A stretch of DNA of 64,000 bases from Mesorhizobium denitrificans (GCF_003403035.1 NZ_QURN01000010.1:62001-126000); one strand, 5' to 3'. Numbered from the stretch's first letter, positions 44,171 to 53,978 are shown. Notes: generated by a model not told the origin, from the letters alone. Numbers and translations: made by a program.

Positions 44171-44665
44171 ATGAGCAAGCTAATCTTGGCAACTAAGCTA
44201 ACCCGCGAAAACTTCGCACCATTTGGCGATGTGATCGACACGGGGGGCGACAATCATTATTCGATCAATGCTGGGCGCTGCGAGCGCTATCACGATCTCG
44301 CGCGTGTAGAAGCGACTGGCGAAAATGCCCGCGTTCTGATCTCTCTCTTCAAAGCAACGCCCTATGAGTTCCCGCTAAAGCTCGGCATGGTCGAGCGCCA
44401 TCCTTACGGCAGCCAGGCATTCATCCCATTGTCCGCGCGTCCGTTTCTCGTCGTCGTATGCCACGACACACCAGACGGTCCTGGCGAACCTCACGCCTTC
44501 ATCACCCAACCCGGACAGGGTGTAAACTATCCCCGCAATGCCTGGCACGGCGTTCTGACGCCCATCGGCGAACCGCAGGAATTCGTGGTCGTCGACCGCG
44601 GCGGCACCGAAAAGAACCTCGAAGAATTCCACTTCGCAAGCCCCTACGAGGTGCGATTGTCATGA
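44171..44665 (+). CDS. allA: Ureidoglycolate lyase
   Basis: A 164-aa beta-barrel enzyme that splits ureidoglycolate to glyoxylate and urea. It has the family pattern 'LTRENFAPFGDVIDT', 'MVERHPYGSQAFIPLSARPF', 'GVNYPRNAWHGVLTPIG' and 'FVVVDRGG'. GAGGGG stands 9 bases before the ATG. The stop overlaps the deaminase start by 4 bases. Glyoxylate could be reduced to glycerate by enzymes elsewhere and then reach the glycerate kinase at 30.6 kb. Confidence 0.95.
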   Translation: MSKLILATKLTRENFAPFGDVIDTGGDNHYSINAGRCERYHDLARVEATGENARVLISLFKATPYEFPLKLGMVERHPYGSQAFIPLSARPFLVVVCHDTPDGPGEPHAFITQPGQGVNYPRNAWHGVLTPIGEPQEFVVVDRGGTEKNLEEFHFASPYEVRLS

Positions 44666-45258
44666 CGAACGAAACCGAATTGGCGGAGCGCCTGCTGGAC
44701 GTCATCGAGAACGACATCGTGCCCAAAACGGCAGAAGGTGTTTCACATGGCAACAAGCTGTTTGGCGCGGCTATCGTTCGAAAAGACGACAAGTCGCTGG
44801 TGATCGCCGAAACGAACAATGAAATGGAAAATCCGCTCTGGCACGGCGAAGTTCATTGCCTGAAGCGCTTTTATGAAATGCCGAAGGCCGACCGTCCCGA
44901 CACGCGCGACTGCATTTTCATCGCAACGCACGAGCCCTGTTCGCTGTGCCTGTCAGCTATAACATGGACCGGATTCGACAATTTCTACTATCTCTTCAGC
45001 CATGAAGATTCGCGCGACTCCTTCGCGATACCGCACGATCTGAAAATTCTGAAAGAGGTCTTCACGCTCGAGCCCGGCGGCTACAATGCCGAAAACGCTT
45101 ACTGGAAAAGTCACTCCATCCGTAAGTTGATTCGCACGCTTCCAGAAGCAGATCGCAAGCGGCTGGAAGCGCGCATTGGTAAGATCTCTGCCGAGTACGA
45201 CCGGCTTTCAAACCAGTATCAGGCCGACAAAGGCGACAACGACATTCCGTTGAATTAG
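44662..45258 (+). CDS. Nucleoside/nucleobase deaminase (CDA superfamily)
   Basis: A 198-aa zinc-dependent deaminase of the cytidine/deoxycytidylate type. The catalytic motif is HGE in 'NPLWHGEVHCLKRFYEM', where the normal His-Ala-Glu has Gly, and the two zinc Cys are in EPCSLC. It overlaps allA by ATGA, so it is part of the purine operon. It could be a second guanine deaminase of the bacterial GDEase fold, or act on another base or on a ureide; family context alone does not settle this. The C-terminus is longer than in TadA and looks helical. Confidence 0.9.
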   Translation: MTNETELAERLLDVIENDIVPKTAEGVSHGNKLFGAAIVRKDDKSLVIAETNNEMENPLWHGEVHCLKRFYEMPKADRPDTRDCIFIATHEPCSLCLSAITWTGFDNFYYLFSHEDSRDSFAIPHDLKILKEVFTLEPGGYNAENAYWKSHSIRKLIRTLPEADRKRLEARIGKISAEYDRLSNQYQADKGDNDIPLN

Positions 45259-45289
45259 GTTCGCAATCCCTGGCAATGCGCCACCGGTC

Positions 45290-45541
45290 TCATGCAGCGC
45301 GACAGTTACCGCCTTCAAGCGTTTCGCGCATCATGTTTGAAATACGCATCTGTAAGCGGTTGGTTACGGCACGCTCCCACTCGTTGGGAGCGTCATGATC
45401 ACGTGGCCGTGGAATGGCCAGAAGGCGGTCGACAAATGAGGCCGAACCGCACATCGAAAGAAGCGCCTCGATCTCGGGGATCGGCGTTGCTTCGATAAAC
45501 TGATTTGCGTGTTCCTGTACCATGCGCTGAATGTAACGCAT
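45290..45541 (-). CDS. Doubtful small hypothetical protein
   Basis: A possible 83-aa protein from ATG at 45541, ending at 45290; a GTG start at 45637 would give 115 aa and overlap the xylA stop by 4 bases. It looks helical with 'IPEIEALLSMCGSASFVDRL' and 'NEWERAVTNRLQMRISNMM', and no family I recognise. There is no convincing ribosome site. It fills the 375-base gap between the deaminase and xylA; if false, this gap has no other gene. Confidence 0.35.
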   Translation of the reverse strand: MRYIQRMVQEHANQFIEATPIPEIEALLSMCGSASFVDRLLAIPRPRDHDAPNEWERAVTNRLQMRISNMMRETLEGGNCRAA

Positions 45542-45633
45542 GGTCCATGACAGCTTGAAGGCAGGAGCTTGGCAATTCCGCGACAAAGCGTGACAAAATT
45601 TTGCGCGCTTTGCCGCCTTGCTGAAAACGGCCC

Positions 45634-46944
45634 TCACACGTATCGATTAACGACGTTCTCCAGATACTCCTGTCGCCCGGAGCGCGGTTGAGGCTCGATT
45701 CCGTCTTTAACAACTCGCGCCGCTACCTCTTCCAGCGTGCGCTTGCCGGAAAGCATTGCCTTACCCTCGCCGCTGTCCCATCCGGAATAACGTTCTGCGA
45801 GTGGCTTGGACAATGCCTTGTCCTCCAGCATTTTGGCTGCGGCTTTCAGTCCGCGCGCACAGCAGTCCATGCCGCCGATATGGGCGATCAGCAGATCCTC
45901 GGGCTCAAGCGACTGTCGGCGCAGCTTGGCGTCAAAATTTGTGCCGCCGGTGGTGAAGCCGCCATTCTGCAGCACATAATAATAAGCCAGTGCCATTTCC
46001 GGAACGTTGTTCGGGAACTGATCCGTATCCCAGCCGGATTGATAATCATTACGGTTCATGTCGATGGAGCCGAAAATGCCCAGAGCGTCAGCCAACGCCA
46101 GTTCATGTTCGAAGGAATGTCCAGCGAGGATCGCGTGTCCCTGCTCGATATTGACCTTCACCTCTTTCTCAAGCCCAAAATCCTTTAGGAAGCCGTAGAC
46201 GGTCGCCACGTCATAATCATACTGATGCTTGGTCGGCTCCTGCGGCTTCGGCTCAATCAGGATCGTTCCCTTGAAACCGATCTTCTTCACATAATCGATC
46301 ACCATGCAGAGGAAACGCCCCGCCTGCTCTCGTTCACGCTTCAAGTCGGTGTTCAGCAGCGTTTCGTAGCCTTCGCGACCGCCCCACAGCACATAGTTTT
46401 CGCCGCCGAGTTTCTTGGTCACGTCGATGCACTTCTTCACCGTCGCTGCGGAATAGGCGAACACATCCGGGTCAGGGTTGGTCGCAGCACCGCTCATGAA
46501 GCGGCGGTTGGAAAACAGGTTCGCGGTTCCCCACAACAGCTTGACGCCCGTGGCCTGCTGTTTTTGCGCAAAATAATCGGTGATTTCGTCCAGCCGCTCC
46601 GCACTTTCTGCAAAATTCTTGCCCTCTGGCCGCACGTCTGCATCGTGGAAGCAGTAGTACGGCGCGCCCAGCAGCGTGAACAGCTCAAACGCTACATCAG
46701 CCTTGTGCTTGGCGTGCTTCATGGTATCGCCAAACCACGGTCGCTCGAACGTCTGCCCGCCAAATGGATCGCCGCCGGGCCACGCGAAGCTGTGCCAGTA
46801 CGCAATAGAAAAGCGCAGTTGGTCCTCCATGCGCTTGCCCATCACCATCTCGTCGGGATTGTAAAAGCGATAAGCGAGTGGATTTGTGCTGTCCGGTCCT
46901 TCATACTTCGCCGGCTTGATGTCGCCGAAGAAACGCGTCGTCAT
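45634..46944 (-). CDS. xylA: Xylose isomerase
   Basis: A 436-aa isomerase of D-xylose to D-xylulose. Class II length, with '[20 protein letters not shown]' (catalytic His and Asp), '[18 protein letters not shown]' and '[19 protein letters not shown]' (metal sites). The start overlaps the xylulokinase stop by 4 bases (ATGA). No XylR or xylose transporter is in the window, but the sugar importer at 55 kb is a possible relative. Confidence 0.97.
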   Translation of the reverse strand: MTTRFFGDIKPAKYEGPDSTNPLAYRFYNPDEMVMGKRMEDQLRFSIAYWHSFAWPGGDPFGGQTFERPWFGDTMKHAKHKADVAFELFTLLGAPYYCFHDADVRPEGKNFAESAERLDEITDYFAQKQQATGVKLLWGTANLFSNRRFMSGAATNPDPDVFAYSAATVKKCIDVTKKLGGENYVLWGGREGYETLLNTDLKREREQAGRFLCMVIDYVKKIGFKGTILIEPKPQEPTKHQYDYDVATVYGFLKDFGLEKEVKVNIEQGHAILAGHSFEHELALADALGIFGSIDMNRNDYQSGWDTDQFPNNVPEMALAYYYVLQNGGFTTGGTNFDAKLRRQSLEPEDLLIAHIGGMDCCARGLKAAAKMLEDKALSKPLAERYSGWDSGEGKAMLSGKRTLEEVAARVVKDGIEPQPRSGRQEYLENVVNRYV

Positions 46945-48395
46945 TGGTCTGCTCCCTTGATCGCTGGATAGAGCGCCACATAGCGCTGGTATGCATCATG
47001 GTAGGCGCCGCTCAGTTCGCCGACCGGCTCAATCGTTTCCGCCGTGCGCGGTGGTGTCAAAACCGCTGCCGGATCCGCATTTTCTGCTGCAATCAGGCCG
47101 AGCCGCGCCGCGCCGAATGCTGCGCCGAAATCTCCGTCGGCAGGCACATCGACCGGCAGGTTGAGCGCCGTCGCCACCGATTTCAGCCAATAGCGCGAGC
47201 GCGAACCGCCTCCGATAGCTGTCACCCGCGCCAGCTCCGTACCGGCCTTGCGCAGCGCTTCAAGGCTATCGCGGAAGGCGAACGAAACGCCCTCAAGCAC
47301 AGCCTGCGTCAGCGCCGCCCTATCGGACTGATGCGCCAGCCCCGTAAACACACCGCGGATCGCCGCGTCATTATACGGCGTGCGCTCGCCGGAAAGGTAA
47401 GGCAGGAAAGTCTCACCACCCGGCGCTTTCAACGTCTCGCCAAGTTCGGCTGTCAACTCCTCCGGCTTCTTGCCGGTAATGCCGCTCAGCCAGGTCAGAG
47501 AATCCGATGCCGAAAGAATCACGCCCATCTGATGCCAGACATTCGGCAGCGCATGGCAAAACGTATGCACCGCGCTTGCCGCATTGGGCATATAGGAGCC
47601 GTTCGCAGCAAACAGCACGCCCGATGTGCCAATCGAAACAAAGGCTTGTCCGGGCAGCACCGTGCCCATGCCAGCCGCCGAAGCCGCGTTGTCGCCAGCC
47701 CCACCTGCAATCACGACGCCCGGCTTCATGCCCCATGATGCAGCAAGATCAGCGCGCAGCGTTCCGCCCTTCTCGGTGCCTTCCACCAGCGATGGCATCT
47801 GGCTTTCCGTCAGTTCCGTGGCGTCCAGCAATTCCTTCGACCAGCGCCGCCCGGCGACATCCAGCCATGCCGTACCGGCAGAATCCGACATTTCGGAAAT
47901 GTGCTCGCCCGAAAGCCAAAGCCGCAAATAGTCCTTCGGCAACAGCACTTTCGCCACGCGCTTGAAAATGTCCGGTTCGTGTTTTGCCACCCAGACGAGC
48001 TTCGGCGCTGTGAATCCCGGAAACACAATATTGCCCGTTATCGTGCGAAAGCGAGGGTCGGCATCAAGCGCCGCCGCCTCGGCAAAACTGCGCGTATCGT
48101 TCCAGAGAATGCAGGGCCGCAGCACCTTGTCGGAACTATCCACAAGCGTCGCGCCATGCATATGGCCGGAAAGGCCAATGCCCTTCACCGCCGCCAGTTC
48201 GGCGCCATGCGAAACCTTCAGCGCATTGATCGCCTCATCAACCGCACGAATCCAGTCCGCCGGATCCTGCTCAGACCAGCCCGAATGAGGTCGCGACACA
48301 TCCAGCGCGGCATGGCCGGATGCCACCGCTTTCTGGTTGGCGTCGATCAGCAGCGCCTTTACGCCAGACGTGCCGAGGTCAATGCCCAGATACAT
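46941..48395 (-). CDS. xylB: Xylulokinase
   Basis: A 484-aa FGGY-family kinase phosphorylating D-xylulose. It starts '[20 protein letters not shown]' (ATP loop), has '[15 protein letters not shown]' and '[20 protein letters not shown]' with the catalytic Asp, and '[20 protein letters not shown]' as the C-terminal ATP site. GGAGGAG is 6 bases before the ATG. First gene of the xylBA operon; the promoter should be in the 121 bases up to the LysE gene. Confidence 0.96.
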   Translation of the reverse strand: MYLGIDLGTSGVKALLIDANQKAVASGHAALDVSRPHSGWSEQDPADWIRAVDEAINALKVSHGAELAAVKGIGLSGHMHGATLVDSSDKVLRPCILWNDTRSFAEAAALDADPRFRTITGNIVFPGFTAPKLVWVAKHEPDIFKRVAKVLLPKDYLRLWLSGEHISEMSDSAGTAWLDVAGRRWSKELLDATELTESQMPSLVEGTEKGGTLRADLAASWGMKPGVVIAGGAGDNAASAAGMGTVLPGQAFVSIGTSGVLFAANGSYMPNAASAVHTFCHALPNVWHQMGVILSASDSLTWLSGITGKKPEELTAELGETLKAPGGETFLPYLSGERTPYNDAAIRGVFTGLAHQSDRAALTQAVLEGVSFAFRDSLEALRKAGTELARVTAIGGGSRSRYWLKSVATALNLPVDVPADGDFGAAFGAARLGLIAAENADPAAVLTPPRTAETIEPVGELSGAYHDAYQRYVALYPAIKGADQ

Positions 48396-48516
48396 ATGCC
48401 ACTCCTCCTTACGGGGGCGCGGAGCCGAAGCTCGCGGCCTGACTGCAAGGCCCGCGCCGCCTTACTAGCAAAAAAATCAAATGGAAAAAACTGGTCCTAC
48501 CAGATTCTTTTCACAC

Positions 48517-49140
48517 TCAGCTTCCGGTTCGCACCGCAGCGGTTGCAATGCCCGCGCCAACAAGCATTGTGCCACCCGCCCGATTGAAAATGCTGATTGC
48601 TCGCGGATTTGCAAAAACCCTGCGCGCTCGCGCCGCCGCCAGCGCATATCCAAGTGCATTCAGGAAGGCGAGAACGAGAAATGTCGTTTCAAACACCAGC
48701 ATTTGCGACCAGAAATCGGCATGGCGGTCGATGAACTGCGGTAGGAACGCAACGAAGAACGTGATGCTCTTCGGGTTCAGTGCCGTAACCACCCACGCAT
48801 GGCCAATCATCTTCGCCGCAGACGCCGCATCGCGTTTCGGTTCAGCCTGAAATGTCCCGCCCGCGCGGAACAGCTTCACGCCGAGATAAATCAGATAGGC
48901 CGCACCCACGAGCTTCAGCACGGTGAACACAGTTGCGGATGTCGCCAGCAGCGCGCCCACGCCGAGCATGGAAAGCGTCATGGCCGTGAAATCGCCCAGT
49001 GCGACCCCGACAGCGGTCGGCAGCGCCGTACGCCACCCCTGCCCTAGTCCATAGGACACCACCAACAGAATTGTCGGACCGGGTATAACCAGCAGCACCG
49101 CAGATGCCGCACAAAAGGCAAGCCAGGTTTCGAATGTCAT
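48517..49140 (-). CDS. LysE-family translocator
   Basis: A 207-aa membrane protein of the LysE/RhtB exporter family, with about six helices and the family N-terminus 'FCAASAVLLVIPGPTILLVV' followed by 'GQGWRTALPTAVGVALGDFT'. The middle has 'PKSITFFVAFLPQFIDRHAD'. It exports amino acids or related compounds; the substrate is unknown. A single gene between xylB and an intergenic region of 445 bases. Confidence 0.93.
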   Translation of the reverse strand: MTFETWLAFCAASAVLLVIPGPTILLVVSYGLGQGWRTALPTAVGVALGDFTAMTLSMLGVGALLATSATVFTVLKLVGAAYLIYLGVKLFRAGGTFQAEPKRDAASAAKMIGHAWVVTALNPKSITFFVAFLPQFIDRHADFWSQMLVFETTFLVLAFLNALGYALAAARARRVFANPRAISIFNRAGGTMLVGAGIATAAVRTGS

Positions 49141-49585
49141 GCGCGCCTCTTACAATGAGGCACAGACTAGAACTGCCGCCGCACCTCTTGCCGACGCATA
49201 GCATGTCGCTCGCGAGGCGCAAATGGTTCAGCAAATTCCTGGATCGCCGCTCCTACCAAAACGCCCGGAAAAGAACAGCGTTTCACTGTGGCCGACAATA
49301 CTGGTGACATGCTCCGCATCCCCTTAACCGCCCGATTGTGCCCCGATTGTGCCCCGATTGTGCAATGCAGCATGATACTACCCGCAGCCTCTGGACGGCT
49401 TTGTGACGAAAAGCGGGAAAAGTCGCGGCAAACCCGGTTTTGGCAGCCCCACAACGACTTACGCGCTTATATTCCTTTGAAAAGAAACGCTTTTCGGCTT
49501 TCACCCTTTATCAACCATAAGCCTTGAAAATGCGGGACAATTGGCTTGTCGGAGCCGTGGCCTCAGTAACTTTGTGTGGGTGTGT
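49141..49585. other. Intergenic region (445 bases) with a tandem repeat and a small hairpin
   Basis: I see no gene here. It contains the tandem 11-mer at 49330-49361 and a GAAAAG/CTTTTC hairpin at 49479-49495. Both flanking genes point away from the gap, so promoters for both should lie inside. No tRNA-like fold was seen. Confidence 0.6.
49330..49361. repeat. Tandem 11-bp repeat, three units
   Basis: Three units of GCCCCGATTGT, the first with one C fewer, lie head to tail in the LysE/L,D-transpeptidase gap. This could be a short slippage repeat or a row of binding sites for one protein with one-turn spacing. Confidence 0.7.
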
Positions 49586-50353
49586 ATGTTGCCTAAGCAT
49601 TCGTCTGAAAATTCCGAACCCTCGCGTTCCGAATTCTCCATCACGCGCAGAACAGCGCTGTTCGGTTTCGGCTCTGCGCTACTTGGCGCGGCCGGTTGCT
49701 CGACTATCGATTTAAGCGCCGGCGTTCCGGCGATGAGCAGCGTCGACATGGCGCCCACGGGCGCGATCCGTCCGCAGATCAGCATCGACCGCAACGTCAC
49801 GAATCCGGAGTTGATGTACGCCTCGTTTGAGGATTCCGGCTTCGTGCTGCCCGCGATCCCTTATCAGAAGGTCAAGCCGGAGTTCCGTCGTCAGATCGTC
49901 GTCGATCCCACTGGCGAGGCACCGGGAACACTCGTTGTCGATACCAAGAACCGCTACCTCTATCTGGTTCAAACCGGCGGCGAAGCGCTGCGCTACGGCG
50001 TGGGTATCGGCAAGGCTGGTTTTGAGTGGTCGGGTCGCGGCGTCATTCAATATGGCCGCAAATGGCCGACATGGACTCCGCCGAAGGAAATGATTGCGCG
50101 CAAGCCGGAAGTTGGCAAATGGGCGGGTGGACAGCCGGGCGGTCTGGATAATCCGCTGGGCGCACGCGCGCTCTATATCTATCGCGACAATCAAGACACG
50201 GGCTATCGCGTTCACGGTTCACCAGAGTGGTGGACCATCGGTCAGGCCATGTCGTCAGGCTGTGTGCGCATGATGAATCAGGACGTTATCGACCTATTCG
50301 ACCGCGTGAATTCCAATGCGGTTATGAACAAGACGCAAATCGTTGTGCTGTAG
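49586..50353 (+). CDS. L,D-transpeptidase (YkuD), Tat/lipoprotein-type signal
   Basis: A 255-aa cell-wall enzyme. The N-terminus holds SITRRTALFGFGSAL, a twin-arginine pattern, directly followed by a lipobox (LLGAAGC), so it may be a Tat-exported lipoprotein. The YkuD domain is from about 110: 'TLVVDTKNRYLYLVQTGGEA', then 'GYRVHGSPEWWTIG' and the catalytic SSGCVRM with His and Cys. It makes 3-3 crosslinks or attaches proteins to peptidoglycan. ATG at 49586 has only a weak ribosome site. Confidence 0.93.
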   Translation: MLPKHSSENSEPSRSEFSITRRTALFGFGSALLGAAGCSTIDLSAGVPAMSSVDMAPTGAIRPQISIDRNVTNPELMYASFEDSGFVLPAIPYQKVKPEFRRQIVVDPTGEAPGTLVVDTKNRYLYLVQTGGEALRYGVGIGKAGFEWSGRGVIQYGRKWPTWTPPKEMIARKPEVGKWAGGQPGGLDNPLGARALYIYRDNQDTGYRVHGSPEWWTIGQAMSSGCVRMMNQDVIDLFDRVNSNAVMNKTQIVVL

Positions 50354-50424
50354 CCATTTCTTCTCTCGCAATTGAGGTCTAAAACGATTAGACCGCGTCC
50401 CCGTAATTGTGGGAGGAGAACACC

Positions 50425-51591
50425 ATGCCCAAGACTTTCGTCATAGCTCAAGGCGGCGGCCCCACCGCCGTCATCAACCAGACACTTGCTGGTGCAGTCG
50501 CAGAGATCGAACGGCGTTATCCTGACGCCCGCATCCTTGGCGCACGGCATGGCGTGCGTGGTGTTCGAGATGGCGATTATGTGGATTTTTCCGATGTGCC
50601 GCCCGCTCGTATGCGCGCTATCGGCAACACGCCCGGCGCTGCTCTTGGCTCCACCCGCGACAAGCCAGATGCTGCCTATTGCGAACAGGTTCTGAAAGGC
50701 CTGCAGAAAATCAATGCCGACGCTTTCATGTATATTGGCGGCAATGACACCTCCGGCACCCAGCAGATATTGACTGATGCAGCTGGCGGCTCGATGGCTT
50801 TCGTCCACGCGCCCAAGACCATAGACAATGATCTTATGGAAAACGACCACACGCCCGGCTTCATCTCCGCTGGCGAGTTTGTCGCCGGCGCATTCCAGAG
50901 TGTCGATCTCGATTTTCGCGCCCTGCCCGGCATCTATGTCGGCATCGTCATGGGCCGTCACGCCGGTTTCCTCACCGCCGCAGCGGCAGCATGGCGCGAC
51001 GATGAGGATGATGGCCCGCACCTTATCTATGTGCCGGAGCGTCCCTTCTCGACCGCGCGCTTTATCGATGATGTGAAGCGCACGATGGACAAATACAAGC
51101 GCTGCGTGGTGGCCGTTTCCGAAGGCGTCACGACAGAAGACGGCAAGTCGCTGGTCGAAAGCATTGTCGGCGCAGACAAGGTCGAGCGCGACGCCCACGG
51201 CAACGTCAAGCTTTCCGGCAGCGACCTGAACCGCGCCTTTGAAACCGCCCTTGCCAATGGTTTGCCGGGCAAGCGCGCACGCGTTGACGCTCTCGGTTAC
51301 ATGCCGCGCGGCTACATCGGCGCGATCAACGCCACGGACGCCCGCGAGGCTTATGAGGCGGGGCAATATGCCATTCAGGTTGCCGAAGAAGGCGGCGGTT
51401 CCGTTGCGCTCAAATATGAGGGCGGCAAAACCGTCATGCGCAAGGTGCCACTCTCGGCGGTCGCCGCCAAAACGCGGCACATGCCAGAAGATTTCCTGGC
51501 TGCCGACGGCACGCATCTGGCGCAGCCCGGCATCGATTATTTCAAGCGTCTGATCCCACGCAAATACGAAGTTGGGCGGCCTTTCGTCTGA
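50425..51591 (+). CDS. pfp: PPi-dependent phosphofructokinase
   Basis: A 388-aa phosphofructokinase. The phosphoryl-donor loop is GGNDTSG at 105-111, where Asp108 stands at the position of Gly104 of the ATP enzyme, and PKTIDND at 130-136 has Lys in place of Gly. Both changes are marks of pyrophosphate-using enzymes. Substrate loop is 'IVMGRHAGFLTAAAAAW'. GGAGGAG is 8 bases before ATG 50425. It can work in both glycolysis and gluconeogenesis, which suits organisms that lack ATP-PFK. Confidence 0.93.
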   Translation: MPKTFVIAQGGGPTAVINQTLAGAVAEIERRYPDARILGARHGVRGVRDGDYVDFSDVPPARMRAIGNTPGAALGSTRDKPDAAYCEQVLKGLQKINADAFMYIGGNDTSGTQQILTDAAGGSMAFVHAPKTIDNDLMENDHTPGFISAGEFVAGAFQSVDLDFRALPGIYVGIVMGRHAGFLTAAAAAWRDDEDDGPHLIYVPERPFSTARFIDDVKRTMDKYKRCVVAVSEGVTTEDGKSLVESIVGADKVERDAHGNVKLSGSDLNRAFETALANGLPGKRARVDALGYMPRGYIGAINATDAREAYEAGQYAIQVAEEGGGSVALKYEGGKTVMRKVPLSAVAAKTRHMPEDFLAADGTHLAQPGIDYFKRLIPRKYEVGRPFV

Positions 51592-51685
51592 GCCGCGCCA
51601 AACTTGAAAAATAATTGTCGGCGCCATTGGGCGCTATTCGTCCTTGGCATGACGCGCAATGCTGCGCACATGTGAGGAGAATGCT

Positions 51686-52171
51686 ATGCCAATCGTACAG
51701 AAAATCGCGCCGTGTCTCTGGTTCGACTTCAACGGCGAGGAAGCTGTTACCTTTTACACGTCAGTTTTCAAAAATTCGCGCATTTTGCGAACCGCTCACT
51801 ATCTCAAGGACGGCCACGCACCTGAAGGAACGGTGATGGTCATCGAGTTCGAACTTGAAGGAGTGAAGCTCGTGGCCCTCAATGGTGGGCCACACTTCAA
51901 GTTCACCGAAGCCATTTCGTTGATGATCGAGTGCAAGGATCAGGCCGAAATCGACTACTACTGGAATGCGCTGCTTGAAGGTGGCGGAGAGCCGGGACCA
52001 TGCGGTTGGCTCAAGGACCGCTTCGGCCTTTCATGGCAAATCTACTGGAGCCCTGCCATCAAAATGTACACCGATCCTGATCAGGAAAAGGCAAACGGTG
52101 CATTTCAGGCGCTCATGAAAATGGGCAAGATCGAAATCGCAACCTTGCAAAACGCCTTCGATGGCAAATAG
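51686..52171 (+). CDS. VOC-family protein (PhnB/YjdN type)
   Basis: A 161-aa protein of the vicinal oxygen chelate fold, PhnB-like subgroup. It starts 'IAPCLWFDFNGEEAVTFYTS', a pattern of this subgroup, with 'VKLVALNGGPHFKFTEAISL' and 'GWLKDRFGLSWQIYW' as the other typical segments. AGGAG is 6 bases before ATG 51686. Many family members are annotated as 3-demethylubiquinone methyltransferase without proof, so the role is unknown. Confidence 0.88.
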   Translation: MPIVQKIAPCLWFDFNGEEAVTFYTSVFKNSRILRTAHYLKDGHAPEGTVMVIEFELEGVKLVALNGGPHFKFTEAISLMIECKDQAEIDYYWNALLEGGGEPGPCGWLKDRFGLSWQIYWSPAIKMYTDPDQEKANGAFQALMKMGKIEIATLQNAFDGK

Positions 52172-52191
52172 GTAAATTGCCCTCACCCTTA

Positions 52192-52221
52192 CCCTCTCCC
52201 CCGTGAAGAACAGGGAGAGGG
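52192..52221. terminator. Hairpin between convergent genes (REP-like)
   Basis: CCCTCTCCC and GGGAGAGGG form a perfect 9-bp stem with a 12-base loop that reads CCGTGAAGAACA. It lies in the convergent gap of the VOC and GST genes, so it may stop transcription from both. No U run is seen, and the sequence resembles a separate small family of intergenic palindromes. Confidence 0.55.
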
Positions 52222-52253
52222 GCAGCGCTGCTTTTGATAACAGGCAAACGCCT

Positions 52254-52880
52254 TCAAGCAGGCGGTATAAAAACCTGCGAAATCTTCTTAAACACCGGCA
52301 GCTTTTCCAACTGTTCGGAAAACGCGTTGAGCGTGGGATAATCCGAACCATCGGCTAACCCCGGATGCGCTTCCTTGATGTGGCGAAGGCAAGCCGCGAC
52401 AGCGATGTCGGGATATCCGAGATTCTCACCAAACCAATATGTCGAGGTCAAATCTGCGCACTCGCGCTCCAGCACCGCCAGACCCGCCCTGATCTGCGTA
52501 AGCAAACGTTCGACTAGAACGTCCGACGGCTGCTTGTGCAAAACCTGCTCGTAGAAAAGCCGCACCGCAAGATCCGACAGGCCGGACGCAAGCCCTACAA
52601 CCCGCATGGCGCGATAGCGGGCAGGCTCCTTAACGGGAAACAGTCTGCGCTCCGCCGATACCAAGCCATCAATGTAATCGACAATCGCAGACGTCTCGAT
52701 CAGCACTTCGCCGCCGTCCAGCACAAGCGTGGGCACGCGCGTTAGCGGATTGTACTCCCTCAGCTTGTCCGCATCGCCAAATGTGGACCAGGGCCAGTGC
52801 TCGAACTCCAAGCCGTAGAGCGTCAGCGCAATACCGACACGCCGCACAAATGGAGAATCATATTGACCGATCAGGATCAT
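52254..52880 (-). CDS. Glutathione S-transferase family protein
   Basis: A 208-aa GST. The N-terminal thioredoxin-like part starts 'MILIGQYDSPFVRRVGIALT', with Asp-Ser-Pro-Phe-Val where catalytic Ser/Cys would be, and 'LTRVPTLVLDGGEVLIETSA' holds the conserved cis-Pro and Glu-Thr-Ser. The C-terminal part is all-helical ('LGYPDIAVAACLRHIKEAHP'). Role is not given; a single gene. Confidence 0.92.
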   Translation of the reverse strand: MILIGQYDSPFVRRVGIALTLYGLEFEHWPWSTFGDADKLREYNPLTRVPTLVLDGGEVLIETSAIVDYIDGLVSAERRLFPVKEPARYRAMRVVGLASGLSDLAVRLFYEQVLHKQPSDVLVERLLTQIRAGLAVLERECADLTSTYWFGENLGYPDIAVAACLRHIKEAHPGLADGSDYPTLNAFSEQLEKLPVFKKISQVFIPPA

Positions 52881-52974
52881 CGAAAAGCCCTCTTAGCATT
52901 CGATAATCCTCCAGCGTTCGATTCCCGGCAAGCGAGCCAGATGCCCGAAAGCAATTATTCCTGACAGCCTCCGG

Positions 52975-53865
52975 TCAACCCATCCGCTCCGAAACATAGC
53001 TACCGGGGCTCGCCGGAAACACCACTGTTCTGTTGCCATTGATAAAGGTGCGATGATGGATATGCGCATGGATGGCGCGCGCCAGCACCTGGCTTTCCAC
53101 ATCGCGGCCAATCGAAACATAATCCTCGGCGCTCTGCGCATGTGTAATTCGCGCGATGTCCTGCTCGATGATCGGCCCTTCGTCCAGATCGGCGGTCACA
53201 TAATGCGCCGTCGCGCCAATCAGCTTCACGCCGCGCTCATAGGCTTGCTTGTAAGGGTTTGCACCCTTGAAGCTCGGCAGGAACGAGTGGTGGATATTGA
53301 TGATCTTGCCCGACATCTTCCGGCAAAGATCATCGGACAACACCTGCATATAGCGCGCCAGCACGATAAGTTGCGCGCCCGTGTCTTCCACGACATCCAT
53401 GAGTTGCGCTTCCGCTTTCGCCTTGTTCTCTTTCGTCACCACAATGCGATGGAACGGAATGTCGTGATTCACGACGACTTTCTGATAGTCGAAATGGTTG
53501 GAAATCACGCCGACAATATCAATCGGCAGTGCGCCGATCTTCCAGCGATAAAGCAGATCGTTAAGGCAATGGCCGAAACGCGACACCATCAGCAGCACCT
53601 TCGTGCGGTCGCGGCTGCTGGAAAACTCATAATCCATTTCGTACCGCTCACCAATTGGCTTAAAGCCTTCGAAAATATCGTCCGCCAACACCCCCTCTTG
53701 CGAGGTGAAGGAAACGCGCATGAAGAATTTCTTCGTGCCAAGATCGTCAAACTGTGAGGAATCAACGATGTAGCATCCCTTCTCGGCCAGATAGCTTGAG
53801 ATGGCCGCGACGATCCCGCGCACGGATGGGCATGAGACGGTCAGAACATAGTGGTCGAGAATCAT
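52975..53865 (-). CDS. purU: Formyltetrahydrofolate deformylase
   Basis: A 296-aa enzyme that hydrolyses 10-formyl-THF to formate and THF. An ACT domain fills about 1-80 ('HYVLTVSCPSVRGIVAAISS'), and the formyltransferase domain follows: 'LIVLARYMQVLSDDL', 'IINIHHSFLPSFKGANPYKQ' and 'LIGATAHYVTADLDEGPIIE' with the catalytic Asn/His/Asp set. ATG at 53865 is the usual start; one at 53880 is possible. A single gene with its own promoter gap. Confidence 0.95.
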   Translation of the reverse strand: MILDHYVLTVSCPSVRGIVAAISSYLAEKGCYIVDSSQFDDLGTKKFFMRVSFTSQEGVLADDIFEGFKPIGERYEMDYEFSSSRDRTKVLLMVSRFGHCLNDLLYRWKIGALPIDIVGVISNHFDYQKVVVNHDIPFHRIVVTKENKAKAEAQLMDVVEDTGAQLIVLARYMQVLSDDLCRKMSGKIINIHHSFLPSFKGANPYKQAYERGVKLIGATAHYVTADLDEGPIIEQDIARITHAQSAEDYVSIGRDVESQVLARAIHAHIHHRTFINGNRTVVFPASPGSYVSERMG

Positions 53866-53978
53866 CGTTGTCTCTTTCAAACTGGGAACCGGCCAACTTC
53901 AGCCGTCATGCGCAAAGACCTATCGTCCGAAGCGCAGTTTCGCTTGCTTTTTTGCGACCCATTCGCGGCGTGGTCGGA

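Noticed and set aside
49141-49585. A possible tRNA or small RNA gene in the long gap
   Set aside because: No cloverleaf, no TTCRA loop and no terminator with a U run were found by eye.
50278-51627. A 449-codon frame opposite the phosphofructokinase gene
   Set aside because: It mirrors the kinase over its whole length and shows no domain.
52893-53141. A small minus-strand frame at the end of purU
   Set aside because: It overlaps purU in another frame, is Arg-rich and has no start site of quality.
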